Position numbers and translations under genes: made by a program. The notes beneath the pieces are model-generated. The model worked only from the letters and a program-made list of their open reading frames with translations, did not search any database and was not told where the DNA came from. 64,000 nt of DNA, from positions 1 through 64,000 of the forward strand of contig CAYJKY010000002.1 in assembly GCA_964370825.1 (NCBI GenBank), read 5' to 3'. Shown here in pieces: positions 1-6,899 of this stretch (its first letter is position 1; each line of letters begins with the position of its first letter). Source of the stretch: CAYJBH01 sp964370825. Lineage in GTDB: Bacteria > Bacillota > Clostridia > Oscillospirales > Ruminococcaceae.

Positions 1-331
1 AAAGATTTGTGTAAGAGGTGTGACAATGATTAGATAGTAATTCAAATAAAAAAATGATAGTGATTTTTGATCGAAAGTTATTTTGCTTTGGTCTTTATTT
101 GTTATTTTAATTCGGATTGCTAATGGTTCGATAGAACCTATTTTGTCACACTATTTTTATACTTGTGGGAGGGTTTTGTCTATCTCACGGTACTATATGT
201 GTATACAAAAGCTCCGACTACGTTGCGACTATAACGCTAACATTTTATTATATTATTAGCATTATAGTCACGTTAGCGAAACTTCGCTATCACAGTCGGA
301 GTTTTTTATTTTATGAATTGAGGAAAATATT
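1..331. other. Left-edge intergenic stretch, no gene recognised
   Basis: About 330 bases without a convincing coding region. The sequence is AT-rich. It contains a small inverted repeat (GGTTC/GAACC, 125-138) and, at the right, the structured element described separately at 211-312. A purine-rich stretch near 168 could be a ribosome binding site, but no long ORF follows it. The left part may be the 3-prime flank of a gene outside the window. Confidence 0.5.
211..312 (+). terminator. Branched RNA structure ending in a terminator-like stem and U-tract
   Basis: An 8-bp GC-rich stem (CTCCGACT 212-219 with AGTCGGAG 294-301) is followed directly by TTTTTTATTTT, as in an intrinsic terminator. The stem encloses two further hairpins: 227-240 with 256-269 (14 positions, one mismatch) and 274-278 with 285-289. 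An alternative pairing of CGCTAAC (235-241) with GTTAGCG (272-278) would compete with both. It lies 20-30 bases before the methyltransferase start. It is either the terminator of an upstream gene or an attenuator for the methyltransferase. The pairings are seen; any switching is inferred. Confidence 0.5.
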
Positions 332-997
332 ATGAGTATAGAAAAAATGGATGAATTTTTTACAGCACGTGTTGAAGGGTATGAAAACCAAATGCTATAT
401 AATGTTGAGGGCTGTGCAGAGGGATACAAGAAAATGGCAGAGCTTGTAAAGGAGTTATTTACAAATGAACAACCGCTTATACTGCTCGATTTAGGCTGTG
501 GCACGGGTCTTGAGCTTGACGAGATTTTCAAACTTTTACCCGAAACTTCGGTCACTGGTATAGATTTAACACAGGCAATGCTTGATAAATTGCAGGAGAA
601 ACATGGAGACAAAAATCTAAACCTAATATGCGGTAGCTACTTTGATGTAGATTTTGGTGAAAACTGCTTTGATATTGCGGTGTCTTTTCAAACCATGCAC
701 CATTTTTCGCATGAGAAAAAAATAGGTTTGTACGAAAAAATCAACAAATCACTCACAGAAAACGGTGTGTATATTGAGTGTGACTATATGGTAGAGGAGC
801 AATCCGAAGAGGACTTGTATTTTTCCGAAAACGCAAGGTTAAGGGCAGAAATAGGCGTGGGGGAAGACGAATTCTATCATTACGACACGCCTTGTACTAT
901 AAAAAACCAAATTGAAATGTATAAAAAGGCTGGATTTAGTGATGTAAGAAAAGTTTATCGTGCGGAAAATACGACTATTATTGTGGCGAAGAAGTGA
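332..997 (+). CDS. Class I SAM-dependent methyltransferase
   Basis: 221 residues. The Rossmann-type SAM-binding motif I is clear (LLDLGCGTGLELDEIF, about residues 49-64), followed by an acidic end of strand 2 (VTGIDLTQAML) and a post-motif region FDIAVSFQTMHHF typical of small-molecule methyltransferases of the UbiE/Methyltransf_11 type. The substrate cannot be read from the sequence. The start ATG follows GAGGAAAATATT. It sits directly downstream of a terminator-like RNA structure and upstream of two acetyltransferase genes, so it may be part of a small accessory or resistance-type cassette, although that role is only inferred. Confidence 0.8.
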   Translation: MSIEKMDEFFTARVEGYENQMLYNVEGCAEGYKKMAELVKELFTNEQPLILLDLGCGTGLELDEIFKLLPETSVTGIDLTQAMLDKLQEKHGDKNLNLICGSYFDVDFGENCFDIAVSFQTMHHFSHEKKIGLYEKINKSLTENGVYIECDYMVEEQSEEDLYFSENARLRAEIGVGEDEFYHYDTPCTIKNQIEMYKKAGFSDVRKVYRAENTTIIVAKK

Positions 998-1062
998 TAA
1001 TATGAGTATAGAAAAAACTGTATTTCGTATGAATCACAAATTGAAGAGGTTAATGAGTAAAA

Positions 1063-1578
1063 ATGTTTTTTAAAACTAAAGATTTAATTGTAAAAAAATT
1101 CACCACAAGCGACTCTAAGACTTTCCATAAAATTTGCAATAACCATTTTGTTACTAAATGGATGGATGATTGGAAAATGGATTTTAATCAAGTTTGTGAT
1201 TTGCTTCAATATTTTATAGGCAGTTATGAAGTTAATAATCCAAGAGAAAATTCAATAGCTATGGCAGTAAGGTTAAAAGAAAACAATCGCCTAATTGGTA
1301 TGTGTGGATTTGGTGCAAAAGAAGAAATTGGTGGAGATGTGGAAATCTGTTATTTTATAGATGAAAACTACAGTGGAAAAGGTTATATGTCGCAGGTGGT
1401 AACAGCAGCAATTAAATATTATTTTGAAGTCTACAATGAAGCGTATTTATGTGCATTAGTCGATGAACAGAACACCGCTTCTCGCAAAATATTAATTAAT
1501 AACAGCTTTAAGCTTATGCAAACGAATGAAAACCCTCATTATAGATTATATCAAAACGATATTAAAGGAAAAATATGA
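1063..1578 (+). CDS. GNAT family N-acetyltransferase (RimJ/RimL-like)
   Basis: 171 residues. It resembles the ribosomal-protein-alanine acetyltransferase branch of the GNAT superfamily: an N-terminal strand-helix region, a central RLIGMCGFG strand, and the acetyl-CoA pyrophosphate-binding segment DENYSGKGYMSQVV (about residues 105-118), then ENTASRKILINNSF, the usual helix alpha4 signature. Substrate unknown. An AAGAGG sequence lies about 13 bases before the ATG, which is a little long. The gene overlaps the next acetyltransferase by ATGA, so the two are probably translationally coupled. Confidence 0.8.
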   Translation: MFFKTKDLIVKKFTTSDSKTFHKICNNHFVTKWMDDWKMDFNQVCDLLQYFIGSYEVNNPRENSIAMAVRLKENNRLIGMCGFGAKEEIGGDVEICYFIDENYSGKGYMSQVVTAAIKYYFEVYNEAYLCALVDEQNTASRKILINNSFKLMQTNENPHYRLYQNDIKGKI

Positions 1579-2042
1579 CCAACCATAATATTATAAAAAT
1601 CAGAGAAAACTCAAACTTAACCCAAACTGCCACACAGTGGTTTCACAGTAAATGGGGTATCCCTCAAAACGCATATTTAGACAGCATGAACGAGTGTGTA
1701 GGTAAAGGATTTCGTGTGCCCCAGTGGTATGTGGTCATGCAAGGTGATAATATAATTGCAGGGCTTGGTGTTATAGCAAATGACTTTCACGAAAGAAGTG
1801 ACTTAACGCCAAATGTTTGTGCTGTATACGTTGAAGAAGAGTATAGAAAGCAAGGAATAGCCGGCAAAATACTGAGCTTTGTGTGTGAAGATTTTCACAA
1901 AAACGGAATTGATACACTTTATCTTGTCACCTCTCACGTAGGGTTTTACGAGCGCTATGGTTGGAAATTCCACTGCATGGTAAAGTGTGATGGCGAGGAA
2001 GATTTATCGAAAATGTATGTACATATTGCGAAAGAAAAATAA
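1575..2042 (+). CDS. GNAT family N-acetyltransferase
   Basis: 155 residues. It starts inside the stop codon of the preceding acetyltransferase (ATGA overlap). The acetyl-CoA-binding motif is VEEEYRKQGIAGKIL (about residues 86-100), preceded by the strand NVCAVYV. Near the C-terminus GFYERYGWKFHC is the conserved Tyr-containing segment of GNAT proteins. The N-terminal FHSKWGIP region is seen in many small GNATs of Gram-positive bacteria. Substrate unknown. With its neighbour and the upstream methyltransferase it forms a short same-strand cluster of group-transfer enzymes. Confidence 0.8.
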   Translation: MTNHNIIKIRENSNLTQTATQWFHSKWGIPQNAYLDSMNECVGKGFRVPQWYVVMQGDNIIAGLGVIANDFHERSDLTPNVCAVYVEEEYRKQGIAGKILSFVCEDFHKNGIDTLYLVTSHVGFYERYGWKFHCMVKCDGEEDLSKMYVHIAKEK

Positions 2043-2051
2043 TATAGCAAT

Positions 2052-2243
2052 TTAAATATCGAAGGTGTTAAAGCCAACAATGCCACCTGCATAGAAATAG
2101 TCACCTGCCGACACGTGGGCATGGTTCTCTGCGTTAATAATGGTGCCTCTGCTACTTTGCTCAAAAGAACCTAATGGAACATTGCCGTTAAAGCCTGCAA
2201 TTCCATCAACATACGTAAAGTTATATCCTATGTTATCTTCCAT
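2052..2243 (-). pseudogene. Remnant of a GLUG-repeat surface protein
   Basis: A 63-codon ORF whose translation contains two GLUG-like units: a partial one with VDGIAGFNG near residue 12 and a second ending GGIVGFN near residue 58. The same motif (GGIVGY, GGIAGY) is repeated many times in the 1071-residue dockerin protein at 58864-62079. There is no signal peptide, no complete repeat array, and the only ATG lies inside the end of the neighbouring ORF. A truncated fragment is more likely than a functional small protein. Confidence 0.45.
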
Positions 2244-2605
2244 TCAAGCGATTTTGCATTTACATATGTAACGTTGATCAAGTTGTCTATACAGCTTGAA
2301 TCAGCCCAAAAAACTCCATTTTCATCATGCTTTAGGGTGCAATCATACGATGCATCCTTGACAGGTTTAAGGTTGCATCTACTAACCCCTTTAAAATGCA
2401 GCTCCAAGGTTTTTCTTTTTGATTGGCTGTTAAGCGTAATTATCAAAATATCCTCCCCGAAATTCATAGCACCTTTTTTATCTACAAATGAGCCACTGGT
2501 GAATATAACATTTACGATACAGCAATCATGAAATCCGTCGTATGCTTCCAAAAGTGTTTCAATATCCTTTGAAGATTTTATACTTTTTAGGTTGTTGATA
2601 ATCAT
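2228..2605 (-). CDS. Hypothetical protein, coupled to upstream membrane protein gene
   Basis: 125 residues, not recognised. Composition is that of a soluble alpha/beta protein: an N-terminal helical part (IETLLEAYDGFHDCC), then alternating strands including DILIITLNS and TLELHFKGV, and a C-terminal NVTYVNAKSLEW. Its ATG overlaps the stop of the preceding gene (2602-2605, ATGA), and GAGGAGAG precedes it, which argues for genuine translation as the second gene of an operon. No signal peptide or membrane segment. The phrase HDCCIVNV may be part of a small uncharacterised family, but I make no functional claim. Confidence 0.6.
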   Translation of the reverse strand: MIINNLKSIKSSKDIETLLEAYDGFHDCCIVNVIFTSGSFVDKKGAMNFGEDILIITLNSQSKRKTLELHFKGVSRCNLKPVKDASYDCTLKHDENGVFWADSSCIDNLINVTYVNAKSLEWKIT

Positions 2606-3486
2606 CTCTCCTCACCTCTTTTTTTGTTTTTTCGAAAACGTAAAACTATAAATAATATTGATACAAAAATAATAAATATAATAGGTGCGAATATAGGCAT
2701 AAGCATATGAATGTATGGGTTTTTTAATGTGCTAAAAATATTTTGCCACCAATTTTCATCTATCTCGATTTTCAAGGTTTCCACCGGCAAGCTGTCCGAC
2801 GTATATTGAAAGGTTCGATCGCCTACCTTTTCGAAATCGATATTACTCTGGGTAATGACCGGCATGTCCTCGTCAAGATATAGCATTATTGTTATTGCAG
2901 TGAAATCATTCCACATAGCGGCAGGTGAAAGGTAGTACTCTATCTCCCCTCTTTTGGCGCTGAAATCGTATTCCGGATATCCGCCAAGCTGATAGCGGTA
3001 GGCAACAATAACGTCATATTCCTCATTTGGATCAAAATCCATCTGAAATGTAATTGTGTCCACCATTTTACCATCATTCATCTCGTCATTATTATCGGTA
3101 AGAACAACGTATTGCCAGTCATCCGTTTCAACCTCTAATGAGTAATTTAACACATAACTCTCTACGGTAAAATCTACTACCGTCTCGTCGACAGTTACCG
3201 AAACACCGCTGTAATCGATGTTAGGCGATAAAAACATTGAGGGTGTTGATACATTATCGTCGGTGGTGTTTTTCATTCGATATGACGCGATGATATCTGC
3301 ATACCCACCATCGACGGTGATATTCAAAAATTCCGAAACAACGGTAATTTCCTCATTCTTTTCAAAGGTAATTGCGGAACCGATGTCTGCCTGCTGAGGC
3401 GCCGCCATGTTTGCATTTACCGGCAGTGACATAAAAAGCACTAAAATAATAATATTTATGGATATAATTTTTAAAGATTTTTTCAT
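2602..3486 (-). CDS. Exported membrane-anchored protein of unknown function
   Basis: 294 residues. It has an N-terminal signal peptide (lysines then a hydrophobic stretch to about residue 26), an extracellular beta-rich region of about 220 residues, a single transmembrane helix near residues 260-284 (PIFAPIIFIIFVSILFIVL) and a basic cytoplasmic tail (RFRKNKKRGEER), giving a type I topology. The middle part, with FTVESYVLNYS and YRYQLGGYPEYDFSAKRGEIEYYL, resembles DUF4424-like extracellular proteins, but I am not certain. AGGAGG lies before the ATG. First gene of a two-gene minus-strand operon, divergent from the ECF sigma factor. Confidence 0.65.
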   Translation of the reverse strand: MKKSLKIISINIIILVLFMSLPVNANMAAPQQADIGSAITFEKNEEITVVSEFLNITVDGGYADIIASYRMKNTTDDNVSTPSMFLSPNIDYSGVSVTVDETVVDFTVESYVLNYSLEVETDDWQYVVLTDNNDEMNDGKMVDTITFQMDFDPNEEYDVIVAYRYQLGGYPEYDFSAKRGEIEYYLSPAAMWNDFTAITIMLYLDEDMPVITQSNIDFEKVGDRTFQYTSDSLPVETLKIEIDENWWQNIFSTLKNPYIHMLMPIFAPIIFIIFVSILFIVLRFRKNKKRGEER

Positions 3487-3528
3487 ATTTCCTCCTACTC
3501 TAACATCTATAACTCCTTATATCTCTTT

Positions 3529-3575
3529 TTGTGACATAATTTTTTATTGTAATATAAAAATTATCTTGTGACATA
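3529..3575. repeat. Two direct copies of TTGTGACATA between divergent genes
   Basis: TTGTGACATA occurs at 3529-3538 and again at 3566-3575, 37 bases apart, between the membrane protein gene and the ECF sigma gene. The second copy overlaps the -35 position of the predicted sigma-gene promoter. Such spacing suits an activator or repressor site, or tandem promoters with a TGTGAC -35 box. Confidence 0.4.
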
Positions 3576-3595
3576 TAATTGTTTTATGTTATAAT
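3566..3595 (+). promoter_or_regulatory. Predicted promoter of the ECF sigma operon
   Basis: TTGTGA (3566-3571) and TATAAT (3590-3595) with 18-base spacing. The -10 box is a perfect match; the -35 box is imperfect and coincides with the repeated TTGTGACATA. It lies 33 bases before the sigma factor ATG. The TGTGACA block could alternatively be an ECF-type -35 element allowing autoregulation. Confidence 0.5.
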
Positions 3596-3628
3596 CATAG
3601 CAATAATGATTTTTAGGAAATACAGTTT

Positions 3629-4192
3629 ATGTTAATTATGTATCTCGGCGCAATTGATACCGAGAGTGATAGAATAAAATTTGAACAGATTTACAAAAAA
3701 TATAACGGACTTGTTTACTACATCGCATTAAAAATGTTGAAGGGTAATGCTGAAGCAGAAGACGCAATGCAGGAAACATTTTTGCGACTAACAAAACATT
3801 TAGATAAATTTGATGATATAAGCAGTCACAAAACCAAGCGTTACATCGTTATAGTTGTTGAGAATATTTGCAGAGATGTTTTGAAAAGAAGGAAAAAACA
3901 TCCAATGTTAAGTTTTGACGAGGCTATACATGTCGAGCCGACATTTAATCAAGCCGAGGAAAATATACTCGAAAAAGCGTCCGCAGAATTGATTCGTACG
4001 GCTATGTCAGAACTACCCTCAATATATAGAGATGTTATAATACTACGATATGTAGACGAACTGTCGGATAATGAAATTTCAAGACTTTTAAAGATCTCGG
4101 CAGCTGCTGTACGAAAAAGATTACAGCGTGCAAGACAGATGCTTGCAGCTGCACTTAATGAAAAAGAGGTGATATATCTTGAAGACAAATAG
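3629..4192 (+). CDS. ECF-type RNA polymerase sigma factor
   Basis: 187 residues. Sigma region 2 runs from FEQIYKKYNGLVYYIALKML to EDAMQETFLRL (about residues 15-60) and region 4 from ELPSIYRDVIILRYVDELSDNEISRLL to VRKRLQRAR (about 130-175), with the usual variable linker. This is the sigma-70 family group 4 layout. Start ATG follows AGGAAATACAGTTT; a second in-frame ATG lies nine bases downstream. It overlaps the next gene by 14 bases, as expected for a sigma/anti-sigma pair. Target promoters are unknown. Confidence 0.88.
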   Translation: MLIMYLGAIDTESDRIKFEQIYKKYNGLVYYIALKMLKGNAEAEDAMQETFLRLTKHLDKFDDISSHKTKRYIVIVVENICRDVLKRRKKHPMLSFDEAIHVEPTFNQAEENILEKASAELIRTAMSELPSIYRDVIILRYVDELSDNEISRLLKISAAAVRKRLQRARQMLAAALNEKEVIYLEDK

Positions 4193-4871
4193 CGAAAAAA
4201 AAGGATTAACCGAGGGTGCAAAGCTTTTTGCACAGGACTGGATTTCCTCCTACCCTGATGAAAAAGAGCTTGAGGGTATATACCGCTATTCTCAAAAGCA
4301 TCAAAAGCGAATGGCACGTATGGCTACTCACCATGATAAAATTTTCTATAGTCTCACACGTAATACAAAGCATGCTGTAGCAGCCGCAGTGGTTGCGCTG
4401 TTTATTACGGGAAATATTTTTGTACTGCTAAACACCGAGGCAATGGCGGTGGTTTCAGGTTTTTTTGTAACCAGATATGAGGAGTTTTCCGACATTTTTT
4501 TCCCGACGGACAATTCCACCCCGCAGACCATACTTGAAATATACGAGCCAGGCTATCTTCCGAGCGGATTTGAAATTGTGTCTACTGACGTTATGAATGC
4601 TTTTTACATGGTTGAGTACGTAAACGATTCTGAAAAGCATATCGATTTTATTCAGGGCACACTTGGAGGAGGTTCGACCTTAATTGATACCGAGGATGCC
4701 GATGTTGAATATGTGACCATAAACGGACATGAGGCAATGCTTGTATATAAACACAGCTATGATATTTACTCAATTATTTGGAGCAATGATCAATACAGCT
4801 TTTACATTACGGGCACTTCCAGCCGAGATGATATCATTAAAATGGCAGAATCTGTTGAAGTTTTGCCATGA
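4179..4871 (+). CDS. DUF4367 membrane protein, likely anti-sigma partner
   Basis: 230 residues. It starts at a TTG seven bases after AGAGGTG and inside the end of the sigma gene. The N-terminal 65 residues are cytoplasmic and charged, a transmembrane helix follows (about 66-88, HAVAAAVVALFITGNIFVLL), and the C-terminal extracytoplasmic part (from YEPGYLPSGFEIV) matches DUF4367 with its closing YSFYITGTSSRDDIIKMAESV. This architecture is typical of anti-sigma or sigma-associated regulators encoded next to ECF factors in Clostridia. A zinc-finger anti-sigma motif is not visible, so direct sigma binding is inferred from position and topology. Confidence 0.75.
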   Translation: MKTNSEKKGLTEGAKLFAQDWISSYPDEKELEGIYRYSQKHQKRMARMATHHDKIFYSLTRNTKHAVAAAVVALFITGNIFVLLNTEAMAVVSGFFVTRYEEFSDIFFPTDNSTPQTILEIYEPGYLPSGFEIVSTDVMNAFYMVEYVNDSEKHIDFIQGTLGGGSTLIDTEDADVEYVTINGHEAMLVYKHSYDIYSIIWSNDQYSFYITGTSSRDDIIKMAESVEVLP

Positions 4872-4891
4872 TAAAAACCATCATTTAGCTA

Positions 4892-4920
4892 TTGCAATTA
4901 ATATTAAAGTGTAGTATAAT
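4892..4920 (+). promoter_or_regulatory. Sigma-A promoter of the thrS leader
   Basis: TTGCAA (4892-4897), 17-base spacer, TATAAT (4915-4920). A transcript from here would begin near 4927 and carry the Thr-codon leader peptide, the terminator at 5073-5115 and then thrS. Confidence 0.8.
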
Positions 4921-4950
4921 GATGAAAATCATTTAACCGAGGTATTCGAT

Positions 4951-4992
4951 ATGATCGTTAAAAAATATATTCCTGTAACCACTACCGGATAG
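4951..4992 (+). CDS. Leader peptide with three consecutive Thr codons
   Basis: A 13-codon ORF (MIVKKYIPVTTTG) with CGAGGT seven bases before its ATG. Codons 10-12 are ACC ACT ACC, all threonine, and the stop follows one codon later. It sits 31 bases after a consensus promoter and upstream of an intrinsic terminator and a threonyl-tRNA synthetase gene. This is the arrangement of an amino-acid attenuation leader, in which a shortage of charged tRNA-Thr would stall the ribosome at codons 10-12. Too short for homology evidence; the case rests on position, RBS and codon content. Confidence 0.7.
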   Translation: MIVKKYIPVTTTG

Positions 4993-5060
4993 GGCTACTT
5001 TGAAGCTGAGTTGCAATGCAACCATGCGACAGAGGTTAGCCCTTAGGTCACATGGTTGCA
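4992..5060 (+). promoter_or_regulatory. Attenuator RNA segments after the Thr leader peptide
   Basis: Immediately after the leader stop, GGGCTA (4992-4997) can pair with TAGCCC (5037-5042). A longer stem pairs 5017-5030 with 5047-5060 (TGCAACCATG against CATGGTTGCA, plus GAC/GTC with one mismatch between). The two pairings interleave, so they either form a pseudoknot or exclude each other. A ribosome stalled on the Thr codons would cover the first arm. How this is transmitted to the terminator is not obvious by eye; GGTTGCA (5054-5060) could weakly pair with TGCACC in the terminator 5-prime arm. Confidence 0.5.
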
Positions 5061-5072
5061 GGAAATAGATAT

Positions 5073-5115
5073 AACACCTTGCACCATAATATGAGTGTAA
5101 GGTGTTTTTTATTTT
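5073..5115 (+). terminator. Intrinsic terminator in the thrS leader
   Basis: A 12-bp stem (5073-5084 with 5095-5106, one G-U pair, 10-base loop) followed by a U-rich run (TTTTATTTT). It lies between the leader peptide and thrS, so it must be read through for thrS expression. Confidence 0.85.
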
Positions 5116-5135
5116 GAAAGGAGGTGTTTGCTCCG

Positions 5136-5192
5136 ATGACTAAAAGAATGATTGAGAGATATTCTCAGGGGCGGCTTACCGCTATATCATAA
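5136..5192 (+). CDS. Possible 18-codon ORF between terminator and thrS
   Basis: ATG at 5136 preceded by a near-perfect AAAGGAGGTG, coding MTKRMIERYSQGRLTAIS. The ribosome binding site is better than that of thrS itself. The stop codon lies in a hairpin (5184-5194 with 5207-5217) just before the thrS ribosome binding site, so translating this ORF could influence thrS initiation. It could also be a remnant of a mobile-element gene. Not recognised. Confidence 0.4.
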   Translation: MTKRMIERYSQGRLTAIS

Positions 5193-5230
5193 TTTTATAA
5201 ACAATAATTATGATATATAAGAGGTGCAGT

Positions 5231-6763
5231 ATGAAAAGATACAAAGTATTATTAGCAAATAAATTATCAACAGCAGTAAATGCAGAATGTTTATATTGTG
5301 AGGAAAGCAACAAAGGCTTTTTCTGCGATTATGACATTCCACCAATAAACCCAACAATCTTTTACGAGATATCAAATAGCATCGTTGCCGATGAAATTAA
5401 ATGCGTTTTTGAGCTTGATAGTTTTTCCGGAGTATATGAAAACGGTGATCCAAGCAAGCGAATGCTACAACGAATATATGTAACTGCTTTTTCGTCTCAA
5501 TCTGATTTTGATGAATATAAAAGATTTGTAGAGGAAGCTTTTAAGTCGGACCATAAGATAATTGGCAGTGAATTAAAGCTGTTTTCGAGCTCTAATGACA
5601 TAGGTCAAGGGCTAAATTTGTGGCATCCTAAGGGGGCAATGCTACGCTACCTTCTTGAAAGTTTTGGTCAAAAGGCACACATTCTAAATGGGTACGACTG
5701 GGTATATACACCGCATATCGGCCGTTCAGAGTTGTGGAAAACGTCCGGACATCTCGATTTCTACAAGGATTCCATGTACAGCCCTATTTCCATTGACGAT
5801 GAAGAATATTACCTAAAGCCGATGAACTGTCCTTTTCACATTAATATTTATAACAGCGAGATACATTCATATCGTGATTTACCCATAAAATATGCTGAAT
5901 ATGGTACGGTTTATCGTTACGAATTGTCAGGTGCTTTAAGTGGGCTAACAAGGGTACGAGGATTTACTCAGGATGATGCACACATAATCTGCACTCCGGA
6001 ACAGGTTGAAAGAGAGGTCACAAATGCTCTGAAATTCTCTCTGTATATACTGCGTTCATTTGGCCTTGATCATTTTCAACCATACATTTCAACAAAGCCA
6101 AAAAACAAATCAATCGGCGATGTAAAAGATTGGGACATGGCAATTGAAATATTAAAAAAGGCAGTTGTATCAGCTGGTCTTAAATATAAACTGGATGAAG
6201 GTGGCGGAGCTTTTTATGGACCTAAAATAGACTTAAAACTTAACGACAGTTTAAACCGCGAGTGGCAGTGTAGTACTATTCAGTTTGATTTCAACCTACC
6301 TAACCGCTTTAACATGTCATATATGGGGAATGATGGGCAAAAACATACACCTTATATGGTGCATCGTGCGCTGTTTGGTAGTTTAGAAAGATTTATTGCT
6401 TTGCTTATAGAGCATTATAAAGGCGATTTTCCATTATGGTTCTCTCCTGTTCAAATCGGCATTGTACCAATAAAAGAGATTCATAATGATTATGCTAAAA
6501 AACTAATGAAAAAGCTTAAAGCGCTTGATTATCGTGTAAAACTCAATGATAGTGACGAAAATATGCGTAATAAAATAAAAAACTTTCAGCTTGAGAAAAC
6601 ACCTTATATTATTGTAGTCGGTAACACTGAGGCCGAAAACAACACTATTTCTGTTAGAAGCCGTAAATATGGTGATATGGGAATTATGAATATTAATGAA
6701 TTATACGAGCATTTAAAACCGCAGATTGATATTGGTATACCTAAATGTGTAGTTGAAGACTAA
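5231..6763 (+). CDS. thrS: Threonyl-tRNA synthetase lacking TGS and most of the editing domain
   Basis: 510 residues from the ATG at 5231, preceded by AGAGGTG; an in-frame ATG at 5210 lacks a binding site. Full-length ThrRS has about 640 residues. Here the TGS domain and the editing centre (HxxxH motif) are missing and only about 80 atypical residues precede the linker LQRIYVTAF. The class II core is intact: motif 2 with SGALSGLTRVRGFTQDDAH, motif 3 with VHRALFGSLERF, and the three zinc ligands (Cys in KPMNCPFH, His in QDDAH, His in YMVHRA). The anticodon-binding domain follows (from about residue 400). It should charge tRNA-Thr without post-transfer proofreading of Ser-tRNA-Thr. It may be a second, stress- or drug-related copy; that is inference. 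Confidence 0.9.
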   Translation: MKRYKVLLANKLSTAVNAECLYCEESNKGFFCDYDIPPINPTIFYEISNSIVADEIKCVFELDSFSGVYENGDPSKRMLQRIYVTAFSSQSDFDEYKRFVEEAFKSDHKIIGSELKLFSSSNDIGQGLNLWHPKGAMLRYLLESFGQKAHILNGYDWVYTPHIGRSELWKTSGHLDFYKDSMYSPISIDDEEYYLKPMNCPFHINIYNSEIHSYRDLPIKYAEYGTVYRYELSGALSGLTRVRGFTQDDAHIICTPEQVEREVTNALKFSLYILRSFGLDHFQPYISTKPKNKSIGDVKDWDMAIEILKKAVVSAGLKYKLDEGGGAFYGPKIDLKLNDSLNREWQCSTIQFDFNLPNRFNMSYMGNDGQKHTPYMVHRALFGSLERFIALLIEHYKGDFPLWFSPVQIGIVPIKEIHNDYAKKLMKKLKALDYRVKLNDSDENMRNKIKNFQLEKTPYIIVVGNTEAENNTISVRSRKYGDMGIMNINELYEHLKPQIDIGIPKCVVED

Positions 6764-6786
6764 TTTCATAACTGTATTTTCCAAAA

Positions 6787-6842
6787 ATATACCGACCGCC
6801 ATGTTGTTAGTTTCTATGTCTAACTTTTGGGGGTCGGTATAT
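6787..6842 (-). terminator. Hairpin between convergent thrS and Dabb genes
   Basis: ATATACCGACC (6787-6797) pairs with GGTCGGTATAT (6832-6842), with an inner GTTAG/CTAAC stem. On the minus strand it is followed by a U-rich TTTTTGG, so it best serves the minus-strand operon ending at 6900, but it may also stop thrS transcripts. Confidence 0.6.
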
Positions 6843-6899
6843 GGTATAAGCTTGTTTCCTTGTGGGTATCTGTGTTATGCAGAATAGATAAAATGCTTT

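Noticed and set aside
268..612. 114-codon minus-strand ORF across the methyltransferase start
   Set aside because: It is Ser-rich antisense sequence over a clear methyltransferase, with no ribosome binding site and no recognisable motif.
4921..5230. T-box riboswitch upstream of thrS
   Set aside because: No specifier loop or conserved T-box core could be found; the Thr-codon ORF explains the leader better. The same holds for the aroF leader at 46862-47093.
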